Shown: in pieces, positions 9,800-21,083 of the stretch
Position numbering within the stretch: the first letter of the stretch is position 1
Layout of the letters: the number at the start of each line of letters is the position of its first letter
Assembly (NCBI GenBank): GCA_035048495.1
Contig: CM068553.1
Coordinates: 16,369,190-16,433,189 of the forward strand
Source: Euptelea pleiosperma
Taxonomy: Eukaryota; Streptophyta; Magnoliopsida; Ranunculales; Eupteleaceae
Length of the DNA: 64,000 nt
Direction: 5' to 3'
Made by a program: the position numbers and the translations under genes
The notes under the pieces: model-generated
Databases searched by the model: none
Told to the model about the DNA's origin: nothing
The model's input: only the letters and a program-made list of their open reading frames with translations

Positions 9800-12700
9800 T
9801 GATATTCGCTTAAAAGTGCTTATTTTAAGCCATTATCCTTTAGCGTTATCACACTCTCCTATGTTAAACTTCCCTATTTATACACTTTTCTACGGAAGAG
9901 TCTCTTTCATTGCGTAGAACACACTTTTCTGGACGAAATGGTATATTTGCATGCATTAAACGCATTTCTGGAAGTCTAGATTTGAAGCCGTTTTGATTAA
10001 GTCTCATTACGCGCTTTTTGTTATTGTAGGAAACCCGATCAGGCGATTCTTGAGACTTACGGGCCCACGATCAATCACAGAAGCCTACTATCAAAGCTTA
10101 AAGAGCCAACAGGCTATGACTAGAAGATACAGGCCAAGTACGGGTCAAGTCAGAGGATCGTAGAGCTAGATAAAGAACCAAGAGAGAGACAAAGCTGAAG
10201 AACCAAGAGACGGGCCAAAGTGATTCAAAGCCGTACCAACTGACATAAAATGACGGCTTACGTAATTGGTGAAGCTGACGGAAGATTACATTGAAGATCA
10301 GGGTTCAAGACCCTCTGCCAGCTCTTTTGTCTTTATTTTATATTATTTTCTCTTTCCTCTCTACTAATTCTCTCTCCTCTTTCTCCATCTCATTAGACCC
10401 TAACATCTGACCCTTAGATCTTCTCATCCTACCATTCGATCATCAGATCGACCACCCCGATCTCTCTGATCTCCATCATCTAACATCTGATCTCCTTTCC
10501 TCTAGCTCTATCCCATCTCCCATAACTTTTCCACCGTTAGATCTTTTATCGGGCCGTTATATCATCCATCGGACCGTTGATCTCTCAAGATCCGACGGTT
10601 CGCTAATCTGGGCCTGACCTAATCATCACCCCTCAATCATCACCATCACCATCCTATCCTACTGACCCACTGGCCGACATGTGGCATGCTCAATATTGGC
10701 CCAAAAGTCCACTATCCTATGGCCTACCATTAGCGGGCCACAGTCTATCCATAACCCATGACCCGACACCATTTCTTGGACCGACCACCACCTCATTTCA
10801 TCGAACAATCTTAAATCCATCATCTAATGGACCCCGGCCCATGGCCTTAGTAGTCCACATTGCCCATGGCCAAGTGACCCACAAGCAAATTGGGAGCCCA
10901 ATGCCTCAACTAACCTAGGCCCAACTCAAGCCCACATGAATGTGAGAGAATCAGTCTTTCTTGACCGTTTCTCTCTCTTCATTCCACAATTCTCTCATCT
11001 TTTCCCTTATCCCTCTCTCTCTCCTAGTCATTCTAACTAATTCCATGATTCCTCCTCTCACTCTAACAACTAGAAAACCCCCTCTCTTTCTCTCAATAAA
11101 AAGAAACGTCTTCTTCTCCTTCGTGAAAACCAGTGTGCAACTCGGATGGCTCCTTCATCTTTCTTCCTTTGTAGCAGGCGTTCTTCTCCATCCAACGTAT
11201 CCTCTCTTTTCTCAACAATGGCAGTTGCTGCCACAACGTTGCTGAAACGTTCACTGATCTGTGAGTGCGTCTGCAACTCCCTGAAATGCAGCATCGGTGA
11301 TCCACATCGTCTCCAGCAATATGTTGATCTAAAACCCAGCCAGCAAAGCATCCATCTCATGGTGCTTCTTCCACCTACGGTCGGGATTTCCTCTCAAGAA
11401 CACGGTCTGCACACACTTGCAGACTGTCTTATCCAGCCAATGGCCTACTTCCTCCACCAACACCAGCCGAAGAAGCACCTACAGGTGCTCTTTTCAGGAT
11501 CCTCACCCATCTACAGCCTTGTTCATCCTCTAGAGCACGATCACAGTGCTTGCTGCCCGAACTTGCAGGCCACGATTTGAAACGGCTTGCAGGCCGTCCT
11601 TTTCTTCTCAAGGTACCACCGTTTTTCACATCTGTGCACGCCTCTAGAAACCAGCAACCTTGCTGGACCTGCAGACGTGCACGCCATCTCCCCTTATCCT
11701 CCTCCAAGCCGGGTAGCAACCATCAGTGCACCACTGTGCACGTGATTCTCACCATGTCCCCCACGCTATTTCCTCCACAGACAGGGAGATCTCTCACCTC
11801 CAGGCGTTGCATCTATCGCCTCCGTCATCTCCAAGTGGAGCACCATCACGTCCCTACCACCATCTTCTGCTGGTTGCACAGCAAAGCAACCACGTGATCC
11901 GCCTTCCACCACCGTTTTTGGCAGGTCTGCAACATCCACCATGCTTCACCTCAAGCTGCTGGTTAGCATCCTTACAAGTTCCCTCCTCCTTCTCCAGCAC
12001 CAGCAGCTCCGGTCGTCCTCCCAAGAACCACCACGTGCAGGTCCGTGCTCTTCAAGGACCTGCAACTCCATCACGGGCAACCACCTTCTTGCGCCATCAT
12101 CTCACATTAACACCCCTTGCTGGCCGTTCAGACTGCACCACGACTTCACAAATCCTCTTCTCACATGCACACCTGCAAGCACCTCCAACAGCACGCTCCC
12201 CTCCTTCTCCTCCTTCCCTCACCGGAGTTGCAAAACCTGCAACTCCGGCCGGCCACCACACCAGCAACTTCACGAGCTGCATCTCCATTAACACCCCCTG
12301 CTGGACGTTCCAGCAAATTCTCTGTCTTCTCCACCTTCTTCTTCTTTTTTTTGTTGCTCTAACGGACCTGCAACTCAGGCAGGTCCGTCTCCTTCTTGGC
12401 TTTGAAGTTTCACCGGAAAACTTCATCTTGCATGCCCTCCAAAACCTGCAACGTCCTGTTCGTCTTCATGGTTCTCATCTGCCTCCTCTCTAGTCCACCC
12501 TCTTTGCCGTATGCCTCATAGCCTGCTTATCCTCCTTGCTGCCCGCCCATGTGCAGGTCAGCAACGCCTCAATGCCCTTTTCTTTGGACGGTTTGCAACC
12601 AGGTGCATGGCGGACCTGCATCTCCCACACAAATGGCCAGCATGCAGATCATCGTCCCCTCCTTTCACACTCCTCATATCAGCAAGCAAGGTTGCAACTT

Positions 12701-14394
12701 GCTTCTCTCACGGCCTAAAAGTGGGAAGTCTGCAACTTCTGGTTTTCTTGGTCCGGTCACGCACAGCCCAAGCACCTATTGGACCACCTTCTCTTCAACC
12801 TTCACTTGCTGCCAAGCACACCATCATTGGTGCACACCACAGCCACGTTCTCGACCATGCAACCACTACGGCCATCCACTTGGCCGAATCCCACCATCTT
12901 CATGGTGAACAACGAGTGCGCACACATCTTCATGGCCGATGCCAAGAGTGGCCGATCCTTCACCACTATTGTGCACAACATTCATGGCTGATTCACTCCG
13001 CCAATTCCTATTCTCTTCTCCGGTAAGTGCGAAAGGTATTTTCTATCTCTTCTCTCACTTTCTCTCTCTAGGATTTCTCCTCTCTCTCTAAAAATCTTAG
13101 TTTCTCTCTCTAAACTTAGTTCTTCCTTCTTCTACTTTCTCTCTCTAGATCTCCTCTCTAAATAACATGGAAGGGACGTGACATCCCTAAATTCCATGTT
13201 CTCTCACTTTCTCTCTCTAGGATTTCTCCTCCCTCTCTAGAAATCCTAGTTTCTCTCTCTACATTTCATTTTCTCTCTCTCTTTCTCTAGAAGACATGGA
13301 AGGGACGTCTCATCCCTAAACCTGTGTTCAAACCCTCACTTTCTCTCTCTAGAGTTAGTGACTTTCTCTCTCTACCTAGTTTCTCTCACTTTCTCTCTCT
13401 AGACGACATGGAAGGGACGTGACATCCCTAATCCTATGTTCTCTCTCTAGAGTGAGATTTCTCTCTCTAAGTCTATTTTCTCTCTCTAGATCCTCTCACT
13501 ACATTCTCAGGCCGATCGCCTATTCACTTGGCCGACTCCTTTCGGCGAGTGAAAAGGTGAGCTTTTTAGGGCACATTATAGTACATTAGCCAATTCACAT
13601 CTACCTTGTCGGCCGGTAAGATCCGATGTGGATTCCATGATTGAGCAGCATTCCATGAAATTTGGACGATCCTCTTCTTGATCGGTAGCGCCCTTAGCTC
13701 CAAAGGTCATGGGATGCTTCTCTGTCAAAACCCTTCTCCACGATTGAAGCATTCATCGGAGTCTTGGACGATTCTCTTCTTGATCGGTAGCGCCCTTAGC
13801 TCTGAGATTTCAATGGACGTTTCTTTCCCTTACCCATTCTCTCGATTGAGTAGCATTCCATGAAATTTGGACGATCCTCTTCTTGATCGGTAGCGCCCTT
13901 AGCTCCAAAGGTCATGGGATGCTTCTCTGTCAAAACCCTTCTCTTGATTGAAGCATTCATCGAAGTCTTTGACGATCCTCTTCTTGATCGGTAGCGCCCT
14001 TAGCTCTCAGATTTCAATGGACGTTTCTTTCCCTTACCTCTTCATCTCTCATCCCTTTACATGCTTTTTTACATGCTTTCTTTATTTCTGTTATTTTGAT
14101 TTATGTACGCACTCTTTGATGATTAATGAAGTTGTTTTTGATATTTTGGTGTTCTGAATCTCAAATGAATGTTGTTTTTAAATCGACTCGCCCTTCTCAT
14201 CTATTCCACCATTCTCATTTCTCTCTGTATATTATTTGTCAGTTTAATTCCTTATTGTGCTAACTCACACCGAGTGCGGATCGACATCCGACACGTACTG
14301 CTATACAAGTTATATTTTGCAGATAATCAGATTTTACAAATATTGTTGAAGTTAGGGTTTCCGTAATCAACGACGCGGAAGAACCTTACTTTCA
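9800..14394. mobile_element. 4.6-kb solo-LTR-like insertion
   Basis: The insert starts TGATATTCGCTTAAAAG and ends CCTTACTTTCA, so it has TG...CA ends, and it is flanked by the 5-bp duplication TCAAT (9795-9799, 14395-14399). Units B and C have the empty site with one TCAAT (57521-57525 in C), proving a discrete insertion. No terminal direct repeat, primer-binding site, gag or pol is visible, so a solo LTR of a large-LTR Ty3-type element is the best reading. Inside: a pyrimidine-rich, CTGCAAC-rich tract (11100-12950), a CTCTCTCTAG region with three copies of ATGGAAGGGACGT (13168-13440), and a roughly 102-bp tandem repeat (13635-14030). ORFs in it are compositional. Confidence 0.75.
13635..14035. 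repeat. About 102-bp tandem repeat, higher-order doublet
   Basis: GACGATCCTCTTCTTGATCG and near matches begin at about 13665, 13767, 13870 and 13971. Alternate copies are more alike (Ca..AAAGGTCATGGGATG versus GATTTCAATGGACG), so the array is two copies of a roughly 205-bp doublet. It lies inside the solo-LTR-like insert. Confidence 0.8.
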
Positions 14395-14515
14395 TCAATA
14401 AGCAGAGATCTAGAATTGCCTCCATCATCACTGACCAAAGTCATTCAATAGTAAAATGATCACCGTCAATTTACAACAATTATGTTCGAGTCCCCGGCAA
14501 AGTGTTGAGGGGGAG

Positions 14516-14798
14516 TGTTGTTTGGCTGTGTGGCCAGCACTCTGCCTGTTAGACCCGTGAACCTTTTGATATACATTGTTATGCCTCCCTCTAATAGCTT
14601 AAGCTTTTAGAATAAAGTTGTTTTCAACACGGTATTAGAACAGGAGGTCACAGTATGCCGCGTGTTCGTGTCCCCAGAAAAGTTTGGAGTGTGATGTTTT
14701 GGCTGTGTGGCTAACACTTCACATGTGTTGGACCCATGGACCCTTTGTTATGCCTCGCTCTAATAATTTCAGATTTTAAAGTAAAGTGGTTGTCAACA
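14516..14798 (+). mobile_element. TRIM element, unit A
   Basis: Two related terminal repeats of about 110 bp, 14516-14629 and 14690-14798, both begin TG and end in TCAACA. The first is preceded by a purine tract (TTGAGGGGGAG) and followed by GGTATTAGAACAGG, resembling the initiator-Met tRNA primer site of copia-like elements. The internal part is only about 60 bp. Upstream sequence (TCCCCGGCAAAGTG) looks like another internal segment, suggesting a once-longer tandem. Copies at 57642-57924 (C) and, doubled, in B. Confidence 0.6.
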
Positions 14799-15101
14799 AA
14801 TCGCCATGAATCTTTGTGGGGAACATATCTTTCTAGATCCAAGTTTTCCAAAACCTTGACATGTTCTGACAAGACCACACAAGAAAACCACATATTATGC
14901 TTAAAAGCGTACACATTTAAACCTTCTCTTCTAGCTAGAACAACATATTTTATTTGGCGAATATACACAGACCAATTAAATGGAAGCAATCTAAAGTTTA
15001 ACTTTAAATAGTGAAATGGGGTTGTGGGAGAGTAATTAATACAAGCATCATGCTTAGGGGACAAACTATTACATATAGAGAACGATCACTGTTCTAAAAT
15101 T
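14799..15101. other. 3' flank of SOT3, unit A
   Basis: Sequence between the TRIM and the ancestral SOT stop codon (15102-15104). It is conserved at 57925-58227 (C) and, with an extra insert of about 200 bp, at 30759-31272 (B). Minus-strand transcripts of SOT3 would end here. No separate gene is recognised. Confidence 0.4.
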
Positions 15102-15158
15102 TCATATTTCAAGATCTAGTCCAGATCCCTCTAATTTCATGCGTGTAATTTCATCGAG

Positions 15159-16088
15159 TCATTTTGCCATCTCTGGCGTGAAGTTGTTCTTCCAATCACC
15201 AACAATCCCAAGCCTGAAGAAAGAACTCTTGGGTAGGGAATGATTCCAAGGAAGCATACCATCTTTATTGACCTCCAAGTTTTTCATTCTCTCTAAGCTA
15301 CACCTCCACAATACCTTATCAACCTCTTCATCATTGGCAAAAGGCCTCCCAAGAAATGAAGCTAACCGCTTCACTTGTTCCCTTAGGTCTCTTTTCATCT
15401 CCTCATACTTCAAGAACAATATCTTCTCGGGCCGCTTTAACCTCTCCTTCCAATACTCTAAAACATGATGAAGGAAGGGTCTAGAAGGATTGACCCCATT
15501 GCAGAAGCTCTCAAATGCTTTCTCTATTGGAAATTGGCCTTGTTCTGGGGCCCAAGTCACGTTCAGGAAGTGCCACATTGATACGAAGGTATCCTTCGGA
15601 TTCCGAGCTACATAAACCATCTTGCAGTTGGAGTTCTTGATGGATTCTGGTAGTCCCTGGTAAGGCATGTGAGTGTGAAACATTCTAGGAGAGGGTATAC
15701 CTGACAGATCAGGAGTTGGGTTTTCCCTGTAAATATGGGTTTCTAATGTTCTTATAAGGGAATGGGTATGGTTTGTGATCAAAGGGTCTTCATCATCATC
15801 AAAAACATAAGCATCGCCGCGGTAGCAACTCATGATGCTTACAATAAGTGCTTTCGTCCAGGTGGTGCCCATTTTGAGAGCAGAAGCTATGATAACATCC
15901 GTATCCGAGGATTTGAAGTGTGATCGAAAAGCGATGGCACCTTTCAGATAAGATTGTAAGTACCAAAAACCTTCCCATTGGTAGAGATCATGATCCCAGA
16001 ATTTCTCTTTAGGAAGTTGAGCTAGTAAAGTAGTTATATTTGCAGAACCAGAGGTTGCATTAATGGGGACTGCCTCGACGCTAGCCAT
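15159..16088 (-). CDS. Cytosolic sulfotransferase, C-terminally truncated, unit A
   Basis: 309 aa from MASVEAVPIN. Plant SOTs transfer sulfate from PAPS to hydroxyl groups of small molecules such as flavonols or steroids; the substrate cannot be told. Visible motifs: 5'-phosphosulfate loop LKMGTTW (71-77, Lys72 kept, usual PKSGTTW), catalytic His140 in FHTHMPY, 3'-phosphate site VYVARNPKDTFVS (Arg162, Ser170), and GIVGDWK (294-300). A CGA-to-TGA change stops the protein 19 codons early; unit B reads on to LDEITRMKLEGSGLDLEI. Gly213, found in B and C, is Arg here. The start is the second Met: an in-frame ATG at 16157 lies only a base from the TATA box, upstream of any likely transcription start. 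Single exon. Could be weakly active or dead. Confidence 0.8.
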   Translation of the reverse strand: MASVEAVPINATSGSANITTLLAQLPKEKFWDHDLYQWEGFWYLQSYLKGAIAFRSHFKSSDTDVIIASALKMGTTWTKALIVSIMSCYRGDAYVFDDDEDPLITNHTHSLIRTLETHIYRENPTPDLSGIPSPRMFHTHMPYQGLPESIKNSNCKMVYVARNPKDTFVSMWHFLNVTWAPEQGQFPIEKAFESFCNGVNPSRPFLHHVLEYWKERLKRPEKILFLKYEEMKRDLREQVKRLASFLGRPFANDEEVDKVLWRCSLERMKNLEVNKDGMLPWNHSLPKSSFFRLGIVGDWKNNFTPEMAK

Positions 16089-16157
16089 GCTTAAGGGTTG
16101 ATAGAGAAAGGAAAATATGGCTTCAACTATACTTCCAACCAGTTTTTCCGCAGTCAT

Positions 16158-16164
16158 TTATATA
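16158..16164 (-). promoter_or_regulatory. TATA box of SOT3, unit A
   Basis: TATATAA on the minus strand, about 70 bp before the ATG at 16088. This implies a leader of about 40 nt and places the upstream in-frame ATG (16157) before the expected transcription start. Conserved at 59284-59290 in C; in B the copia insert sits 6 bp upstream of the equivalent box. Confidence 0.65.
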
Positions 16165-16853
16165 GAGACGGGTCTGTGTTTTTCCGGATGTATGCTGTCG
16201 AACGTGTTTCAAAAGCTTCAACTACACACAGCTATCAATTTTTCTTTCGTTCGTATGAGAAAAGGAAGCTTCTGTCGGCCATATGAATGGAGATGAAGAT
16301 ATGCTATCTGCTTGCTATTACTCAACTTTTTTTTAATGGAAGCTTCTTATTTAAAAATTTGTACTTCCTTTTGGAAATATTTCCTTAATATTTTTAAAGA
16401 AGAAGCTTCCATAAAATATTTTCTCATCCCCATGATGCATTTCATTGAGCACGACTTGCTATCTTGTATTCTCCCACGTTTTCCAACATAGTAGATCTTG
16501 TAATCAGAAGTGTTTGAATGGGTTGCTTCCTTAACACTAGCGGATAACAATGGACATTGAATTACCCCATAAGTTTCCCAACTATTTTTGTAGTGATCCA
16601 TTAAATATAAACAAGCGGAGATTAACATCCAATGCGCGTGTGCATTATATATAACTCGTCGAGAGGCACGTAGGATGCTAGGATGACGATTGACGATGTT
16701 CCATTATGGATCATTCGTGCTAAATGGGACTTGTTCAAATCCAAATTCTCCAACATTTGTTTTTCTTCAATTTGGCGTGAAGCAAACTTTAGTGCTAATG
16801 CTTATTTTAAACTAGGAGCTTACCTTCATAAGGGTTTGAGACTGGGGTGGGAT
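16165..16853. other. SOT3 upstream region with a small foldback, unit A
   Basis: Promoter-side sequence of SOT3, conserved at 59291-59992 (C) and 37553-38242 (B, beyond the copia). It contains a foldback of about 80 bp with arms AATGGAAGCTTCTT and AAGAAGCTTCCAT (about 16337-16412). No ORF resembling a protein. Confidence 0.5.
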
Positions 16854-17053
16854 TAGGGGTGTCAATTTTACTCGATTTAACCGGAACCGAACCGAAAACA
16901 CCGGTTCCGGTACCACATTTTTGGGAACCGATTAAAAAGAATCGAAACCGGAACCGAACCGGAAACTAATGGTTACGGTTCCGGTACTCTAATATGGAAC
17001 CGAAATCGATAAGAACCGGAACCGAACCAATAAGAACCGGAACCAATCTATTA

Positions 17054-20000
17054 TCTATACTAAAGCTTGGCATTGCTGATGTGGCGCACTCTCCATCTTT
17101 TCTCCAAAGTTTTTTCCAAAAATACCCCTTCACAAAGGTTAACAACTTAACCTTCTCTCTCACATTTTGGCTATATCTCTCCGTTTCCTATTTAGCTTTT
17201 TTAAAAACATTAATTAGACATTGACTTCGACACCGTGTGGGTCCAATCATCAATTGATATTTTACCAAGTGCATTTACAAAATCAAAAGGTTTCGTCGAT
17301 GAAAGTTTAAACGTTACAAACTCAAAAGGATATTACATAATTAATTTGAAATAAATTTACACTGTTCTTTTTTTTTTCAATCCCACGACCATCGTTTTTT
17401 GCAATATTTTTTCAAAAACACCTTTTGCGACTCTCCTCTCCCGTCTCTCCCTCTCTCAATACATCTCTTCCTCTCCCCGTTCTCTTCCCCTAAAATCTTA
17501 CCACAGTTTTAAAAGGATTATAACCCTCAGACGTCATGGCCTTTCAGCTGCACGCCTCCGCCGTTCTCCCTTTGCCTGCCGTTCTTTCCTCTTCCGTTCG
17601 ACACTGCTGAGGTGGCACTCAACTGTGGTGCTCCGCGCAAGGACAAAGCTCCAACATAAAGATGAACAAAACAGAACAGAAAGAAAGAAGAAGAGCAAAC
17701 AGGTTAGTTTTCAATTTTAGTTACTTCCACTCTATCCCCTCTCAATTCTATTTCTTCTTTTTTGGTATTTTTTTATCCAAATAAATGGAGGGCCAGGGAA
17801 AAACACCTAACTATCAAAACAAACAAAACGCAATAAAATGAACCAATGCCATTAAAACAATTCAATCCATCTCATAGTCACCAAACCACACAAACCCAGT
17901 TCAAATTAACCAAAATCCAGACCCGAAAAGTCATAATACCAAATATCCACAAAGCAAAACCTTGCAAAAAATGGTGTATAATCGAAGAAGGGAAACCCCC
18001 GTGAAAGAACAGAATACGAACCATTTATCAACCCGATGCTAGATTCTTCAGTGTTGATGTTGTAAAGAACACATTTGTAGCAGATTCGGACTTCGATGCC
18101 AAGCTAATCAATCTGCCGATATAGGAATCGGCTAACCCACTAGTCTCGAGGCCTCTGCTGCTATGGTTTCTTTGCCGTAGAAGCAGAGCGCTAGAGAGCA
18201 TGCAAACAACTCAATCCGGAGTTGTTTTTTTTTTGTGTGTTGTAATCAACTCAATCCGTAGTTTACATTTGTTGTTCTTTTTCCTTTTCTACATAGAGAA
18301 ACTTTGATGTAAAGGCCACACGTCATACTTTGATGTCCACCGTCCACCACCAAAAGCCACGTGGAACTCTCTTTCAGGCCCACTGACCCTTTGGATTTAC
18401 GGTCTCCGTCAGTAGATTTACATGCAAGAATCAATCCGATTCATGGTCTGCAGACCAACCATCGGCCCATTGAAAAATGTTCGAATCCAACTGCTAGAAA
18501 TTACAAATCAAGCTAATGAGCGAGCCCAACGTTCATGGTGTCGGTGGACCCAAAAGTGTCTTATTATACTAAGTACTACTGGGAATGACATAAGTGTTAT
18601 TTTTTGTGTGTAATAAAGTATCTTTCTTTTTCTAATTTTGTTTTAGGAGAAATATGTCAAGTATGGGGTTCAAGCTCATACAAGAATTAGGTTCCTAATA
18701 TTTTGACTAAGGCACCACTCTTGATAAATGAATCCTATTAATCTAAAAGAAAAATCTACCATTTCTAAATGCAAAATTGAACGTTCTCTTATCATAGAAT
18801 AAGAACAACATTGATTTTAAAATGAACATTTTTATGTTATTGTGCAACTTATGGTGTGCGTAGTTTAGATGTGTTGTTTAGATACGCATGTGTACGTATG
18901 GAAATAGTGTGTGCAAATAATGCCACCCTTTTAAAAAGGGTATTTTCTTTTCTTTCATGAGGAGGGCTCCAAGAAATTATATTGGGTGCCTTTATGGAAA
19001 AAGGTTGAATAGACTTTACTGCCGGACATTCGTCGCAACGGACCACAGTATGTGCCATATGGTGGACTCTTTGCGAACGCTGAACATATGGATATTTGGT
19101 CCAAACCTAGGTGGACCTGCAGACAAAAAAATTAGCCTCATTAGTGATTTCTAACTGTTGGATTGGAGTCGTATCCGTGGGTTGATTTTTAACCGTGGAA
19201 TTTAAGCATTATTTGGGGTACAAAGATCCAAAGGTTTGAAATCACTATTCAGGCTAATTGTTGGTATGTAGGTCCCCCTAGGGATGGGCCAAACACCCAT
19301 ATGGTCAGTCGTCTCTAAGATTGTGCCATGTGGCTCATATTGTGGTCTGTCTCTCAAAGTTCTACTTGAAAAGGTTCAACTCTATTTTGACTTGAAAGCT
19401 GCAGAACTTTAGTAGTGCATCTTTCACATCTTCATGCTCATTTCTAAGAAGGTGGTACTTGAGACTCATGTGTGATGTTGATTGAATTTCTAAGAAGGTA
19501 GTCCTCCTTTGAGATTCATGTGTGATGTTAATCGAGGGCCAAAGATGCTACATTGTTACCATGTGTCTTAAAGTACTAAAATCAAGGCACGCTTTGGAGT
19601 ACTTATCTCTTGAAATACGTTGGAAGTTCAGAGGCTTTTTTAAGGTGGAGAAGACACCATCTATAATAACTTCAAGAGATTCCAATCCCAAAATATCTTT
19701 TTTTTTTTCTAAAACGTATGTTCTGCTTCCCAAAATGTTAACACATGTCTCTCTCCTCCTTCTCTCAAAATGTCTCTTCTTCTTCTCTACAACAGAATGT
19801 CACGCCGTAGTAAAAGAATTCTCCACAGTAGAACATTGGATGCCTATTCATTAGAAGGTCGAATGTCAAGAGCAAAAGACGTAGAAGCAAAAAATTTCTA
19901 TAACAACACATCCGACGGCGAGAGCAAACTCTCTTTCCACTACATTATCACTAATCACCACATCGACCAGGTAACTTTTTCCCTCATCGTATATTTTCTC

Positions 20001-20861
20001 TCTTCTTTTGGATTACTTCTTAATTGCTTTTTTTTTTCACGGTTTAAATTTTTCTACAAAATCCAATACAAAAAACATGAAAAAAATAATAATCATTAGT
20101 TGAAGATTTCACAACTTATAGTTTGCAATATAGATTTCAAGTTCTCAGCATCCCAACAATAACAACGAAGTTAAATCACTATCAAACGACCCAAATAATC
20201 CATCAAATATAAGTAAATCAAACTAACTTACGTAATCATGTAGAGAAAAATACGAAGGAAAATGAAACCTTCATGGAGAAAACAAAATACCTATAAAAAA
20301 GTGACAACAAAAATCAAGTAGACACCTGTGATATAGAAAATACGAGAGCTTAAATATAAGTGTAAGAAAATCCACAACAATTGAAACAACTAAAACCACG
20401 AATTTATGTTGAAAAAATGAAATAATAAAATAATATCGAAACATTTCAGTGGTTTCCTTGCGTCATTGGCTTGGAGAATTTGCAATCTCTTTTTTAATTT
20501 GTTGTTAAGGTGTATTTCGTTCTTGCTTTCCATATCCGGATTGAAATGTATATTAGCTTAAAGTTTAACTTCCTGTCTATAAGTTCTATTATGTTTCTTC
20601 AATTTTGTTATATTAGCTTTATTTTTGTTAAGGTTTTTAAATATATCTTATTTTGTTAAATTAGCTATAAATAATTTGATTGTTCTAATTTCAATGTTAC
20701 ATTTGCTACTTTTGCATGATTTTATACAAAAATAAAATAAAAAATCATTAATTAAGAAAATCTTCAATAATATATGACTTCAAAAATATATTATAATAAT
20801 ATTATAATAATTTAGAATCTTATTTCTTCGCTCGTGCTTTAACACGGGTCCTAATAACTAG
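17054..20861 (+). mobile_element. Non-autonomous Helitron, unit A
   Basis: 3,808 bp, starting TCTATACTAAAG and ending CTAG, inserted exactly between A and T, with no target duplication. Twelve bases before the end (20831-20848) is a hairpin, CTCGTG-CTTTAA-CACGGG, with a 6-bp stem including one G-T pair. These are the standard Helitron marks. No Rep/helicase ORF is visible, so it is non-autonomous. Inside are a core-type palindromic MITE (19041-19347), pyrimidine-rich and AT-rich sequence, and no recognisable captured gene. Confidence 0.88.
19041..19347. mobile_element. Palindromic core-type MITE inside the Helitron, unit A
   Basis: Starts GACCACAGTATGTGCCATAT and ends with near-complement ATATTGTGGTC. 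The arms contain GGTGGACCTGCAGAC and an AAATTAGCCTCATTAGTGATTT core, facing its complement AAATCACTATTCAGGCTAAT. The copy in C is 62184-62490. It belongs to the same broad set as the elements outside the Helitron. Confidence 0.7.
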
Positions 20862-21083
20862 TATATAAATATAGTGTAAAAATTCTCATATTACCAAGAT
20901 TGGAGCCGTTATACCTGAAATTGGAATCGGAACTGACAAAAACTACATAATTGGTTCTGGTTCTAGTACCATCACTTTGAGAACCAGAAACAATAAGTAC
21001 CCGAACCGATAAGAACCGGAACCGTTTGTCCCGGTTCTGGTCACCTTAGGAACCGAACCGGAACCGACCTGTTGACACCCCTA

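Larger units (their letters stand above)
16854..21083. mobile_element. hAT-type element carrying a nested Helitron, unit A
   Basis: Ends are TAGGGGTGTCAA and TTGACACCCCTA, a perfect 12-bp inverted repeat of a form common in plant hAT elements, flanked by the 8-bp duplication GGTGGGAT (16846-16853, 21084-21091). Unit B has the empty site with one GGTGGGAT (38243-38250). The element itself is about 420 bp of GAACCGGAACCG-rich sequence; the rest is the Helitron inserted inside it. No transposase is present. Same in C from 59993. Confidence 0.9.

Noticed and set aside
10679..13026. Several overlapping ORFs of 80-255 codons on both strands in the 4.6-kb insert
   Set aside because: They overlap in many frames, are rich in Ser, Pro, His, Cys and Thr from CTGCAAC and CTC words, and show no domain. 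The stretch lies inside an insertion with LTR-type ends. Compositional ORFs, not genes.
16089..16157. Upstream in-frame ATG adding 23 residues to SOT3 (also 59215-59283)
   Set aside because: It lies immediately after the TATATAA box, so transcription should start downstream of it. The second Met gives the usual SOT N-terminus and matches the starts of the other SOT copies.
18246..20099. Small ORFs inside the Helitron as captured genes
   Set aside because: All are under about 110 codons, overlap MITE or AT-rich sequence, and two of them are broken by indels between A and C. No exon-like protein match is recognisable.
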